Positions 37,039 through 45,905 of a stretch of 64,000 bases of DNA are shown piece after piece (within the stretch, counting starts at the first letter, position 1; every line of letters starts with the position of its first letter). Source of the stretch: Streptomyces sp. PH10-H1. GTDB lineage: Bacteria; Actinomycetota; Actinomycetes; Streptomycetales; Streptomycetaceae. Under the pieces are notes generated by a model. The model was given only the letters and a program-made list of their open reading frames with translations. It did no database searches and had not been told where the DNA came from. The translations under genes were made by a program, and so were the position numbers. The stretch covers positions 1-64,000 of the forward strand of contig NZ_JASISZ010000007.1 in the NCBI RefSeq assembly GCF_030063355.1, in the 5' to 3' direction.

Positions 37039-38271
37039 CTACGATCCCAGCCGCACCGGAAGGTCGCGCAGGCTGTTGACGAGGATCGACGGGTTGTTCG
37101 CGAGCTGCTCCTCGGGCACCGCGAGCGTGAGGCCGGGGAAGCGGTCGAAGAGTGCGGGGAGGGCGACCTGGGCCTCCAGCCGGCCGAGGGGGGCGCCGGG
37201 GCAGACGTGCGGGCCGTAGCCGAAGGAGAGGTGGCGGGCGGTGCGGCGGGTGATGTCGAACTCCTCGGCGGTCGGGCCGTGCTGGACCTCGTCGCGGCCG
37301 ATGGCGCCGTAGGAGACCATCACGGCGTCGCCCTCCTTGATGACCACATCGCCGATCGCGATGTCCTCGGTGGCGTAGCGGAACAGGAAGTTGGTGGTCG
37401 GCGGCGACCAGCGCAGCGTCTCCTCGACGACCGTGTCCCAGCCGCAGCCGCCGCCGCGCACCAGCGCCAGCTGGTCGGGATGGGTGAGGAGCCCGCGTAC
37501 GGCGCTGACCAGCAGGTTGATGGTGGTCTCATGGCCTGCGGCGATCATGACCAGGAGGGTGCCGACGAGCTCCTCGTCGGACAGCCGGTCGCCGCCCTCG
37601 GTCGCGGCGAGCAGCGCGCTGGTGAGGTCGTCGCCGGGCCGCCGCTTCTTCTCCTCGACCACGCCCGCGAAGAACGCGAACAGCTCGGCCATGGCGGCCC
37701 GCACCTCGTCGGCGGGGGTGACGCTGCTGAAGAAGGTGTCGTACAGCGCGCGCAGCCGGGAGTGTTCCGCGGCCTCGACGCCCATCAGCTCGCTGATGAC
37801 GCGCATCGGCAGTTTGAACGCGAACCCGCTCTTGAAGTCCACGACGGCGCCGCCCGCGCCGGCGGCCTCGAACTCGTCGAGGATCGTGCGGGTGATCTCC
37901 TCGATACGCGGTCGCAGCCGCTCCATCCGGCGCGGGGTGAGCGCCTGGGCGGTGAGCACCCGCTGCCGCTTGTGCTCGTCGCCGTCGGCGGTGACCATGC
38001 TCGTGCCGGGGGCGACCAGGCCGATCAGCGGCCAGGTCGTGGGGATCTCGCCACGGGTCCAGGCGCCCCAGCGGTTGATGTCCTTCACCAGGCGCGCGTC
38101 GGTGAGCAGTCTGCGGGCTTCGGCGTGGCGCGTCACCGCCCAGCACGCGACTCCGCCGGGCACCTCGATCGCGACCACCGGCCCGGCCTGTCGCAGCCGG
38201 GCGCCCTCTCCGACGAGATCACGTACGAGTGGGTCGAGGGCGATACGGCCGTGGTCGACGGGGCAGGTCAT
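37039..38271 (-). CDS. Cytochrome P450
   Basis: 410 residues from the ATG at 38271, with TTGGAGG 5-6 nt upstream. It is a soluble class I bacterial P450 needing ferredoxin partners not encoded here. The oxygen-activation motif of the I helix is IAAGHETT (about residue 245), the K-helix is EETLRW, and the haem loop is FGYGPHVCPGAPLGR with the thiolate Cys at about residue 352. The substrate is unknown. It has a well-formed promoter/operator region (38299-38325). Confidence 0.95.
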   Translation of the reverse strand: MTCPVDHGRIALDPLVRDLVGEGARLRQAGPVVAIEVPGGVACWAVTRHAEARRLLTDARLVKDINRWGAWTRGEIPTTWPLIGLVAPGTSMVTADGDEHKRQRVLTAQALTPRRMERLRPRIEEITRTILDEFEAAGAGGAVVDFKSGFAFKLPMRVISELMGVEAAEHSRLRALYDTFFSSVTPADEVRAAMAELFAFFAGVVEEKKRRPGDDLTSALLAATEGGDRLSDEELVGTLLVMIAAGHETTINLLVSAVRGLLTHPDQLALVRGGGCGWDTVVEETLRWSPPTTNFLFRYATEDIAIGDVVIKEGDAVMVSYGAIGRDEVQHGPTAEEFDITRRTARHLSFGYGPHVCPGAPLGRLEAQVALPALFDRFPGLTLAVPEEQLANNPSILVNSLRDLPVRLGS

Positions 38272-38298
38272 GGTTGCCTCCAAGTGGGTTCCAAAAGC

Positions 38299-38325
38299 TG
38301 ACAGTTGTAGCTACCCCGTTGTCAA
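38299..38325 (-). promoter_or_regulatory. P450 promoter -35 box overlapping a nested palindrome
   Basis: A perfect minus-strand TTGACA (38320-38325) forms one arm of TGACA-N16-TGTCA (38299-38324), which encloses the 8-bp palindrome gtagctac. The -10 box is not clear. The layout suggests a repressor or MerR/TetR-type operator over the promoter. The rest of 38326-38712 has no gene that I can support; a 74-codon minus-strand frame there lacks family features. Confidence 0.4.
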
Positions 38326-38712
38326 TAGCCTTTCAACCACCGCTGTTTCCCAGCGCGGGACGGTACGTAAGTCCGCGGGTGCGGCGGCGAGCGCCGGCAG
38401 GCTCGCGGCCGCGGTGATGACACCCGCGGCCAGGGGGGCGGTCACTGCTCCGCCCAGCGGCAGGCGGCCGGCGCGGTGGGGGTGCGGTCATCGATCGGGT
38501 CCTCGCGAAGGGCGGCGGGATTCCTCTGCCGCAGGTCAGGAGGGGTGACCCGGACCGCGGGCCAAGGGAGGCACCGGCGCACCACGGTCACCTCAGCGGC
38601 AACCAGGCCGCCCGTGTAGCTTCGCGGTAGCTTCCGTTGCGCCAACGCGCGTTCACTGTCCGTCATTTGACGGCGCTAGAGTGCGGCATTCGACTGCCGA
38701 GGAGGGGGACGC

Positions 38713-40347
38713 ATGCCGGGGAACGGCGCCGTGACCGGCGGGGAACAGCCTTTGAGCCACCCGTTGAGTTGCATACGCGCGGAGCGCGGCTGGACCTACC
38801 AGGACGTGGTCGACATCGTCGCCCGCCGGGTCGGCAACATGTCCGCGCGCCGGGAGAAGGCGTGGCGCTGGGAACACCGCGGAGTCGTACCCGACCTGGA
38901 GACACAGCAGGCCCTCGCCAGCGAACTCGGGGTTCCGCAGGCCCAGTTGACCACCACTCCGTGGCCCGGCTGGCTGCCGGTGGGCGACCGTACGGCGGCG
39001 CGCGTCGCCTGGACACCGCAGGACTGCGTCGCCGCGCTCGACGCGACGGCCGGGACGGCGCTGCTGGACCGGCGCGGGTTCATGGTCGCGGGCGCGGGCA
39101 GCGCCGCGACGGCCGCGCAGCGGTGGCTCGCGCTCGCCCCGCTGTCGTGGCCCCAGCCACAGCCCATGACCGTGCCCTCGCCCGTGCCCTCATCCGAATC
39201 CGCGTCGCCGTCCGCGTCGCCGTCCGCGTCCGTGGCCGTGCTCGCACCGGTGGCCGTGCCCGCGCCGGCACCCTTCGCGGCGTCCCAGTCCGTGCCGCGG
39301 CCACGCGGCGGCTCGTCCGCCGCACACGCCACGCCCGCGCTGCTCGCCGCGATCGGCGCGCTGGAGGAGCGGGTCCCCGCGCTGCGCCGGCTGGAGGCCG
39401 CGCTCGGCGGTGGACCGGTCCGCGCGGCGGCCGACGCCGAACTGCGTCTGGTCACCGATCTGCTGGCCCGCAGACCCACGGCGCGGCTCGGTCCCGCCGA
39501 TGCCGCCGGGCTCCCGGCGCGGCGGCTGTTCACGGTCGCAGGCGAGTTGGCGTGCCTGACGGGCCGCGCCTGTCTCGACACCGGCCACGAGGCCGCCGCC
39601 GAGCGGTACTTCACCGCCGCGCTGTCGGCCGCCCACGCCGCCGGTGACCGCCCGCTGGGGGCGCGGGTCCTCGCCGCGATGAGCCTGCAGTGCCTGACCG
39701 CCGGCCGTCCGCAGGAGGCGCTGGCCATCGCGCGGGCCGCCCGCGAGGGCCTCGTCCGGGAAGCGGCCACGGGCGAGGGGCGCGCCGCCGGCACGTCCAC
39801 GGCGCACGGGTACGCCGCGGACGAACGCGATGCCGATCCGCGCGCGGCGGGAGGGCTCCCGGCCGACGTACTCCGCTCCTCGGCGCTGCTCATGGCCCGG
39901 CAGGCGCGGGCCCATGCCGTACTGGGCCAGGCCGGCGGGTGCCAGCGGCTGCTCGCCGCGGCGGGCGCCATCCTGACCCCCGACACCCGGAGCGGCGCCG
40001 ACCACCGGGCCGACTACTGCGCGGAGGCCGCGGCCTGCGAGCTCGCGCTGGACCGCCCTGCCGCCGCCGACCACTGGCTCCGGCGGACCCTCTCCGCGCT
40101 GCCCGAGGGCCGGGCCCGCGACCGCGCGGGCACCCTCGTCCTGCGGGCCGGGGCCGCACTCGACCTGGGCGCCGTGGATCGGGCCCGGGAGCTGGCCACG
40201 GAGGCCGGACGTGCCGTCGAGGGCATCGACTCCCCCCGGGTGCGGCACGCCCTGGCAGCGCTGTGGGAGCGGCTGCACGGCCGTCCCGTACGGCAGCGCG
40301 GGGGCAGGGAGGCGCCCGGCCGGGACCTCGCGATGACCGCCCTGTAA
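38713..40347 (+). CDS. TPR-type transcriptional regulator-like protein (NsdA/XRE-like)
   Basis: 544 residues from the ATG at 38713, with GAGGAGGGGG upstream. The N-terminus (HPLSCIRAERGWTYQDVVDI to about residue 80) resembles a helix-turn-helix domain with the KAWRWEHRGVVPD motif. A Ser/Pro/Ala linker (about 155-195) contains five-residue repeats. The rest is helical repeat sequence, with TPR-like stretches such as ALSAAHAAGDRPLGARVLAAMSL. The layout matches the NsdA-type regulators that restrain development and antibiotic production in Streptomyces; specificity here is unknown. Confidence 0.75.
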   Translation: MPGNGAVTGGEQPLSHPLSCIRAERGWTYQDVVDIVARRVGNMSARREKAWRWEHRGVVPDLETQQALASELGVPQAQLTTTPWPGWLPVGDRTAARVAWTPQDCVAALDATAGTALLDRRGFMVAGAGSAATAAQRWLALAPLSWPQPQPMTVPSPVPSSESASPSASPSASVAVLAPVAVPAPAPFAASQSVPRPRGGSSAAHATPALLAAIGALEERVPALRRLEAALGGGPVRAAADAELRLVTDLLARRPTARLGPADAAGLPARRLFTVAGELACLTGRACLDTGHEAAAERYFTAALSAAHAAGDRPLGARVLAAMSLQCLTAGRPQEALAIARAAREGLVREAATGEGRAAGTSTAHGYAADERDADPRAAGGLPADVLRSSALLMARQARAHAVLGQAGGCQRLLAAAGAILTPDTRSGADHRADYCAEAAACELALDRPAAADHWLRRTLSALPEGRARDRAGTLVLRAGAALDLGAVDRARELATEAGRAVEGIDSPRVRHALAALWERLHGRPVRQRGGREAPGRDLAMTAL

Positions 40348-40429
40348 CACATGTACGGGTATGCATCGGGTCTGCTACAGAACCGCCTGCGATTGCCGGT
40401 CTCGCACCCCCAGCGGGCACACTTTCCCC

Positions 40430-41614
40430 ATGAGCGGATGGTCCAACGAAGCAGAGCAGCGCCGGCGCACCGAGCCACCGCTGCCCCCCGAGCTGTCGCC
40501 GCGCCGTGGCGCGGCCGCCGCGGCCGGTGTACCCCCGCAGCCTTCGCGGGGCGGGGCCGGCGGCGGCGACTACGGGCCGCCGAGCACCGGCGGCGGTGGC
40601 CGCGGTTCCGGCCGCCGGCCCGGCAGCCGGGCCCGTAAGGTGAAGATCACCCTGCTGAGCCTGGTCCTGGTGCTGCTGGTGGTCTCCGCCGGTACGTATT
40701 TCTGGGCCGACGGCAAGGTGCGCCGCGAGGTGGACCTCAGCAAGGTCGAGGACCGGCCGGCCGGCGGTAAGGGCACGAACTATCTGATCGTCGGCTCCGA
40801 CAGCCGCGAGGGGCTGTCCAAGCAGCAGGAGCAGGATCTGCACACCGGCTCGGCCCAGGGCAAGCGGACCGACTCGATGATGGTCCTGCACGTCGGTGGC
40901 AACGGGAACACCATGCTCAGCCTGCCGCGTGACTCGTACGTCACGATCCCGGCCTTCACCGGCCAGCAGTCCGGCAAGCGCTACCCGGCCGCCACCCACA
41001 AGCTCAACCGGGCCTACGCGGACGGTGGCCCCGAGCTGCTCACCCGGACCGTCGAGTACAACACCGGTCTGCACATCGACCACTACGCCGAGATCGGGTT
41101 CTCCGGCTTCGTGAACCTGGTGGACGCGCTCGGCGGCGTCGACATGTGCCTCGACAAGCCGCTCAAGGACAAGGCGTCGGGCGCGGACTTCCCGGCCGGC
41201 TGCCAGACGCTGAACGGCAAGCAGGGCCTCGCCTTCGTCCGGCAGCGGCACCAGGAGGCCGACCAGGACCTCGGCCGGATGCGGAACCAGCAGAAGTTCC
41301 TGTCGACGCTCGCCCACCAGGCGGCCTCGCCCAGCACCGTGCTGAACCCGTTCACTCTCTACCCGGTGATCGGTTCCGGCCTCGACACCCTCATCGTCGA
41401 CAAGGGCATGAGCCTGTGGAACATCAGCTCGATGTTCTGGGCGATGAAGGGCGTGACGAGCGGCGACGGCAAGTCGATGACCGTCCCGATCTCCACCGCC
41501 AGTCTGCCCACCCGCGGCGACGGCGTCGCGGTGAAGTGGAACCAGGCGAAGTCCAAGCAGCTATTCGCCCAGCTGAAGAACGACGAGACGGTCACGGTCA
41601 CCGACAAGGGCTGA
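40430..41614 (+). CDS. LytR-CpsA-Psr (LCP) family protein 6
   Basis: 394 residues from the ATG at 40430 (MSGWSNEAEQRRR). A Gly/Pro/Arg-rich cytoplasmic region precedes the membrane helix (about 72-92). LCP motifs: TNYLIVGSDSREGLS, RTDSMMVLHVGGN, MLSLPRDSYVTIP, KLNRAYADGG, GLAFVRQRHQEADQDLGRM. The protein ends soon after the LCP domain (VTVTDKG), so there is no LytR_C domain and no terminal Cys. CACACT lies 6 nt before the ATG and no Shine-Dalgarno is seen, so the message may be leaderless. Confidence 0.92.
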   Translation: MSGWSNEAEQRRRTEPPLPPELSPRRGAAAAAGVPPQPSRGGAGGGDYGPPSTGGGGRGSGRRPGSRARKVKITLLSLVLVLLVVSAGTYFWADGKVRREVDLSKVEDRPAGGKGTNYLIVGSDSREGLSKQQEQDLHTGSAQGKRTDSMMVLHVGGNGNTMLSLPRDSYVTIPAFTGQQSGKRYPAATHKLNRAYADGGPELLTRTVEYNTGLHIDHYAEIGFSGFVNLVDALGGVDMCLDKPLKDKASGADFPAGCQTLNGKQGLAFVRQRHQEADQDLGRMRNQQKFLSTLAHQAASPSTVLNPFTLYPVIGSGLDTLIVDKGMSLWNISSMFWAMKGVTSGDGKSMTVPISTASLPTRGDGVAVKWNQAKSKQLFAQLKNDETVTVTDKG

Positions 41615-41636
41615 CCGGTCGGCGTCCCTCAGCAAC

Positions 41637-41668
41637 AAAGCCCCGGACGGGAATTCGTCCGGGGCTTT
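41637..41668. terminator. Bidirectional terminator between LCP 6 and the acyl-CoA dehydrogenase gene
   Basis: Perfect 13-bp arms (aaagccccggacg / cgtccggggcttt) around ggaatt, with flanking A and T runs on both strands, lie in the convergent gap. Confidence 0.92.
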
Positions 41669-41716
41669 CGCGCACGGCTTTCGCGTACGGCGTCCTGAGT
41701 TACGCCGCGACCTCGG

Positions 41717-42892
41717 TTACTTCGGCAGGTTGCGCGCCATCACGATGCGCTGGACCTGGTTCGTACCCTCGTAGATCTGGGTGATTTTGGCGTCGCGCAT
41801 CATGCGCTCGACCGGGTAGTCGCGCGTGTAGCCGTAGCCGCCGAGCAGCTGGATGGCGTCGATGGTGACCTCCATCGCGACGTCGGAGGCGAAGCACTTG
41901 GCGGCGGCGCCGAAGAAGGTGAGGTCCTCGTCCTTGCCACCGGCGGAGATGCGCTCGGACTTGGCGGCGGCCGCGTAGGTCAGCTGGCGGGCGGCCTCGA
42001 GCTTCATGGCCATGTCGGCGAGCATGAACTGGACGCCCTGGAACTCGGCGATGGCCTTACCGAACTGCTTGCGTTCGTGCACATAGCCCTTGGCGTAGTC
42101 GAGGGCGCCCTGCGCGATGCCGATCGCCTGGGCGGCGATGGTGACGCGGGTGTGGTCGAGGGTCTTCATCGCGGTGGCGAAGCCGGTGCCCTCGTCGCCG
42201 ATCATGCGATCGGCGGGGATCCGCACATTGTCGAGATAGACCTCGCGGGTCGGCGAGCCCTTGATGCCGAGCTTCTTCTCGGGGGCGCCGAAGGAGACGC
42301 CCTCGTCGGCCTTCTCGACGACGAAGGCGCTGATGCCCTTCGAGCGCTTCTCCGGGTCGGTGACGGCCATCACCGTGTAGTACTCGCTGACGCCCGCGTT
42401 GGTGATCCAGCGCTTCACGCCGTTGAGGACGTAGAAGTCGCCGTCACGTACCGCGCGGGTCTTCATACCGGCCGCGTCGGAGCCCGCCTCGGGCTCGGAC
42501 AGGGCGTACGAGAACATCGCGTCGCCCTTGGCCAGCGGGCCGAGGTACTTCTTCTTGAGCTCCTCGGAACCGGACAGGATCACCGGGAGCGAGCCGAGCT
42601 TGTTCACGGCCGGGATGAGGGAGGACGACGCGCAGACGCGGGCCACCTCCTCGATCACGATCACGGTGGCCAGGGCGTCCGCGCCCGCGCCGCCGTAGGC
42701 CTCCGGGACGTGCACGGCGTGCAGGTCGGCGGTGATGAGGGCGTCGAGGGCCTCCTGCGGGAAGCGGCCCTCCTCGTCCACCTCCGTCGCGAAGGGGGCG
42801 ATCTTCGCCTCGGCGAGCGAACGGACCGAGTCGCGGAGCATGTCGTGCTCCTCGGACGTCCGGTAGAGGTCGAAATCGGAAGAACCGGCCAA
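41717..42892 (-). CDS. Acyl-CoA dehydrogenase
   Basis: 391 residues; the TTG at 42892 gives the usual N-terminus (SSDFDLYRTSEEHDML), with GGGGAG 11 nt upstream. The FAD enzyme introduces the 2,3 double bond into acyl-CoA in fatty-acid or branched-chain catabolism. Motifs: MFSYALSEPEAGSDAAG and WITNAG at the flavin site, GGYGYTRDYPVERMMRDAKI, and the catalytic-base segment IYEGTNQVQRIVMAR near the C-terminus. The Glu in YEGTNQ fits a short/branched-chain type. Confidence 0.95.
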   Translation of the reverse strand: MAGSSDFDLYRTSEEHDMLRDSVRSLAEAKIAPFATEVDEEGRFPQEALDALITADLHAVHVPEAYGGAGADALATVIVIEEVARVCASSSLIPAVNKLGSLPVILSGSEELKKKYLGPLAKGDAMFSYALSEPEAGSDAAGMKTRAVRDGDFYVLNGVKRWITNAGVSEYYTVMAVTDPEKRSKGISAFVVEKADEGVSFGAPEKKLGIKGSPTREVYLDNVRIPADRMIGDEGTGFATAMKTLDHTRVTIAAQAIGIAQGALDYAKGYVHERKQFGKAIAEFQGVQFMLADMAMKLEAARQLTYAAAAKSERISAGGKDEDLTFFGAAAKCFASDVAMEVTIDAIQLLGGYGYTRDYPVERMMRDAKITQIYEGTNQVQRIVMARNLPK

Positions 42893-42980
42893 GGCTGTCT
42901 CACTCCCCGAGTGCTTGCTAACTACCGTTAAGTAACCAACCGATCGTAGGCCCGATCGGGCCGCCCGGCATACGTGAGCT

Positions 42981-44231
42981 TCACGACACCTTGCTGCCCA
43001 GCCGGTCCACGGTGTTCGCTCCGATGTAGTCCGCCATCGTGTCGTTCCGCACCGCTTCCCACAGCGCCGACGTGCCGTTCCGGTCGAGAAGGACCACCTC
43101 CTGGCCCTTGATCATGTCGAAGCCGGCGACGGGCGCGTTCATGAACACCATGTCGGAGGACCTGGTGCCCTTCATGCCCCAGATCAGGTCCCGCAGATCG
43201 CCGTCGGAGAGCCGGTCGTCGACGCTCACCGAGTTCGTCACCTGGTCCAGCATCCGCTTCGCCTTGAGCGGATTGCTGAGCGTGTCCCCCGCCAGCACCT
43301 TGGCCAGCACGGCCCGCAGGAAGTTCTGCTGCCGGTGGGTACGGTCCAGGTCGCCGCGCGGCAGGCCGTACCGCTCGCGTACGTAGTCCAGCGCCTCGTC
43401 GCCGTCCATGTGGTGGGTGCCCGCGTCCCACATCCCCGCGCCGTTGCGCGGGGAGACGGTCTTGTCGACGGTGATGTCCACCCCGCCGATGGCGTCGGTC
43501 AGCTTCTTGAAGCCGCTCCAGTCGATCACCGCGAGATGGTCGACCTTCACATGGGTGAGCCGCTGCACCGTGTCGATCAGCAGCGGCGGGCCGCCCCAGG
43601 AGAAGGCCGCGTTCAGCTTGTCGCTGCCGTGGCCCGGAATCGGCACCCAGGAGTCACGGGGCAGCGAGACGACATACGCGTGCTTCCCGTCGGCCGGCAG
43701 GTGCACCAGCATCATCGTGTCGCTGCGCTGCGCGCCCGACTGCCACTCCGGCGCCTTGGCGCCCTTGCCGGTGGTCGGCAGGTCCGAGCGCGCGTCGATA
43801 CCGACCAGCAGGAATGTCTGACCGCCCTTGCCGGGCGCGGGCTGCGCCTCGGGCGGCACGTTCGTCGGGAACGCGTTCGGGATCCGGTCGACCCGGCCGG
43901 TGTAGTGCTCGTACGCGTACCAGACCGTGCCGACGATCAGCAGCGCGCCGGTACACAGCAGCAGCACGGCGGCGAGCAGCACCCGGCGGGTTCTGCGCCG
44001 GCGACGGGCCCTGCGGTCCTTCGGCTCCGGCGGCTCCCCGGGCAGCGCCGCCCCGGCCTGCACGGGTTCCCCGGCCTGCACGGGTTCCCCGGTCTGCACG
44101 GGTTCCCCGGTCTGCACGGGTTCCCCGGTCTGCTCGGGTTCCCTGATGTGCTCTGACCCCTCGGCCTGCCCACCCGGTTCGGGACCCTCTTCACTTCTCG
44201 GTACCGCGTCCTCTTGGCTGGCTCGTGCCAC
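42981..44231 (-). CDS. LytR-CpsA-Psr (LCP) family protein 7 with repeat-rich N-terminus
   Basis: 416 residues from the GTG at 44231, with GGAGG 3 nt upstream. The cytoplasmic part contains five copies of a 6-residue EPVQTG/EPVQAG repeat, then RRARRRRRTRR and a membrane helix (about 86-107). LCP motifs: QTFLLVGIDARSD, RSDTMMLVHLPAD, VVSLPRDSWVPIP, KLNAAFSWGG, ALDYVRERYGLPRGDLDRTH. There is no LytR_C domain. It is the only LCP gene here on the minus strand, divergent from UDP-glucose dehydrogenase by 93 bp. Confidence 0.92.
   Translation of the reverse strand: MARASQEDAVPRSEEGPEPGGQAEGSEHIREPEQTGEPVQTGEPVQTGEPVQAGEPVQAGAALPGEPPEPKDRRARRRRRTRRVLLAAVLLLCTGALLIVGTVWYAYEHYTGRVDRIPNAFPTNVPPEAQPAPGKGGQTFLLVGIDARSDLPTTGKGAKAPEWQSGAQRSDTMMLVHLPADGKHAYVVSLPRDSWVPIPGHGSDKLNAAFSWGGPPLLIDTVQRLTHVKVDHLAVIDWSGFKKLTDAIGGVDITVDKTVSPRNGAGMWDAGTHHMDGDEALDYVRERYGLPRGDLDRTHRQQNFLRAVLAKVLAGDTLSNPLKAKRMLDQVTNSVSVDDRLSDGDLRDLIWGMKGTRSSDMVFMNAPVAGFDMIKGQEVVLLDRNGTSALWEAVRNDTMADYIGANTVDRLGSKVS
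44054..44152. repeat. 18-nt tandem repeat inside LCP 7
   Basis: About five copies of an 18-nt unit (cggcctgcacgggttccc and variants) encode the EPVQTG/EPVQAG hexapeptide repeat in the cytoplasmic N-terminus. Copy number may vary between strains. Confidence 0.9.
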
Positions 44232-44312
44232 GGCCTCCACCCCCTCAGCTGTGTACGCGTTGTGGCCATCTGACCACGGCTCCACCCTGGATTTCACACA
44301 CCGGGACGCGAC

Positions 44313-44324
44313 TATGCTCTTCGC
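44313..44324 (+). promoter_or_regulatory. Possible -10 box giving leaderless ugd mRNA
   Basis: TATGCT at 44313-44318 ends 6 nt before the ATG. A transcription start at normal distance would fall on the A of the start codon. The -35 region is weak. Confidence 0.4.
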
Positions 44325-45668
44325 ATGCCTCTGAAGCTCACCGTCATCGGCACCGGTTACCTCGGCGCCACCCACGCGGCCGCCATGGCCGAGCTCGGCT
44401 TCGAGGTACTGGGGCTCGATATCGACCCCCGCAAGATCGAGATGCTGTCGGCCGGCAAGGTCCCGATGTACGAGCCGGGTCTCGAGGAACTGCTCGCCCG
44501 GCACGTCGCCGGCATCGAGGGATCCACCGGACGGCTGAGGTTCACCACCTCCTGGGAAGAGGTCGCCGAATTCGGTGATGTCCACTTCGTCTGCGTCAAC
44601 ACCCCGCAGAAGCACGGCGAGTACGCCTGCGACATGTCCTACGTCGACAGCGCCTTCGAAACGCTCGCACCGCATCTGCGGCGGCCCGCCCTGGTCGTCG
44701 GCAAGTCCACCGTGCCGGTGGGCAGCGCCGCCCGGCTCGCCGCCCGGCTCGCCGAACTGGCTCCGGCCGGGGCCGACGCCGAGCTGGCCTGGAACCCCGA
44801 GTTCCTGCGCGAGGGCTTCGCCGTCCAGGACACTCTGCACCCGGACCGGGTCGTCGTCGGCGTCGCGAGCGCGCACGCCGAAAAACTGCTGCGCGAGGTG
44901 TACGCGACACCCGTCGCGGAAGGCTCGCCGTTCGTCGTCGCCGACTACCCCACCGCCGAACTGGTCAAGACCGCCGCCAACGCCTTCCTCGCCACGAAGA
45001 TCTCCTTCATCAACGCCATGGCCGAGGTGTGCGAGGCCGGCGACGGCGATGTCGTGAAGCTCGCGGAGGCGATCGGCCACGACGACCGGATCGGCCACAA
45101 GTTCCTGCGGGCCGGCATCGGCTTCGGCGGCGGCTGCCTGCCCAAGGACATCCGCGCCTTCATGGCGCGCGCCGGTGAACTCGGCGCCGATCAGGCACTG
45201 ACCTTCCTCCGCGAGGTCGACTCGATCAACATGCGGCGGCGCGGCCACATGGTCGAGCTCGCCCGCGAAGCGGTCGGCGGCGACAGCTTCCTCGGCAAGC
45301 GGATCGCCGTACTCGGCGCCGCCTTCAAGCCGGACTCCGACGACGTACGGGATTCGCCCGCGCTCAATGTGGCCGGGCAGATCCACCTCCAGGGCGGCCA
45401 GGTCACCGTCTACGACCCCAAGGGCATGGACAACGCGCGGGCGCTGTTCCCCACGCTCGCGTACGCGGGCAGTGCGCTGGATGCCGTGCGGGGGGCGGAT
45501 GTGGTTCTTCACCTCACCGAATGGCGCGAGTTCCGGGACCTCGACCCCGCGGCCCTCGGCGAGGTCGCCACGACGCGGCACATCATCGACGGCCGCAACG
45601 CGCTCTCTCCCGAGCTGTGGCGCGCGGCGGGCTGGAAGTTCCGCGCGATGGGCCGTCCTTCGGCCTGA
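44325..45668 (+). CDS. ugd: UDP-glucose 6-dehydrogenase
   Basis: 447 residues. It oxidises UDP-glucose to UDP-glucuronate with two NAD, supplying uronic-acid units for wall polymers or glycosides. The N-terminal Rossmann motif is LTVIGTGYLGATHAAAMAEL, the catalytic Cys lies in GFGGGCLPKDIRAF (about residue 268), and ELVKTAANAFLATKISFINA is the conserved central helix. A second Rossmann-like domain follows (FLGKRIAVLGAAFKPDSDDV). GDP-mannose or UDP-N-acetylmannosamine dehydrogenase is a less likely alternative. The LCP neighbours suggest envelope polymer synthesis. Confidence 0.92.
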   Translation: MPLKLTVIGTGYLGATHAAAMAELGFEVLGLDIDPRKIEMLSAGKVPMYEPGLEELLARHVAGIEGSTGRLRFTTSWEEVAEFGDVHFVCVNTPQKHGEYACDMSYVDSAFETLAPHLRRPALVVGKSTVPVGSAARLAARLAELAPAGADAELAWNPEFLREGFAVQDTLHPDRVVVGVASAHAEKLLREVYATPVAEGSPFVVADYPTAELVKTAANAFLATKISFINAMAEVCEAGDGDVVKLAEAIGHDDRIGHKFLRAGIGFGGGCLPKDIRAFMARAGELGADQALTFLREVDSINMRRRGHMVELAREAVGGDSFLGKRIAVLGAAFKPDSDDVRDSPALNVAGQIHLQGGQVTVYDPKGMDNARALFPTLAYAGSALDAVRGADVVLHLTEWREFRDLDPAALGEVATTRHIIDGRNALSPELWRAAGWKFRAMGRPSA

Positions 45669-45726
45669 CGGCTTTGGTGCCGGGTCCCTGCGGGAGCGTT
45701 GCCGGGCCGGGGCCCGGTGGCTCCGG

Positions 45727-45800
45727 GGTAGGGGTCCGAAATCGACTATTTACGGGCCTGGCGGCCCACAAATAGCTCGGCAGCATTTCGGACCCCTACC
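45727..45800 (+). terminator. Large nested hairpin downstream of ugd
   Basis: Perfect 16-nt outer arms (ggtaggggtccgaaat at 45727-45742, complement at 45785-45800) enclose ctattt/aaatag and gggcc/ggccc stems. The 74-nt element is locally AT-rich compared with its surroundings. It begins 58 bp beyond the ugd stop and may act as a terminator or a structured RNA 3' end. The remaining 105 bp before the CGNR gene hold nothing else that I recognise. Confidence 0.7.
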
Positions 45801-45905
45801 CCTGCGCCCCCGTTCCCCTCCGAGTTCCCGTGCGTCCCGTGCGCAAGTGCTCGGCCGCCTTCCGCTGCCCCTGCGCCCCCGTATGTCGTGTCCGACCGTC
45901 CTGCT

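Noticed and set aside
38442..38666. 74-codon minus-strand frame between the P450 and TPR regulator genes
   Set aside because: It has no ribosome-binding site or recognisable features and lies in a promoter-rich gap.
42917..42940. TetR-type operator upstream of the acyl-CoA dehydrogenase gene
   Set aside because: The AT-rich taactaccgttaagtaa has only partial symmetry (about five of nine positions), too weak to claim.
44054..44152. CRISPR-like array
   Set aside because: The units are contiguous 18-nt tandem repeats without spacers and lie in frame inside LCP 7.
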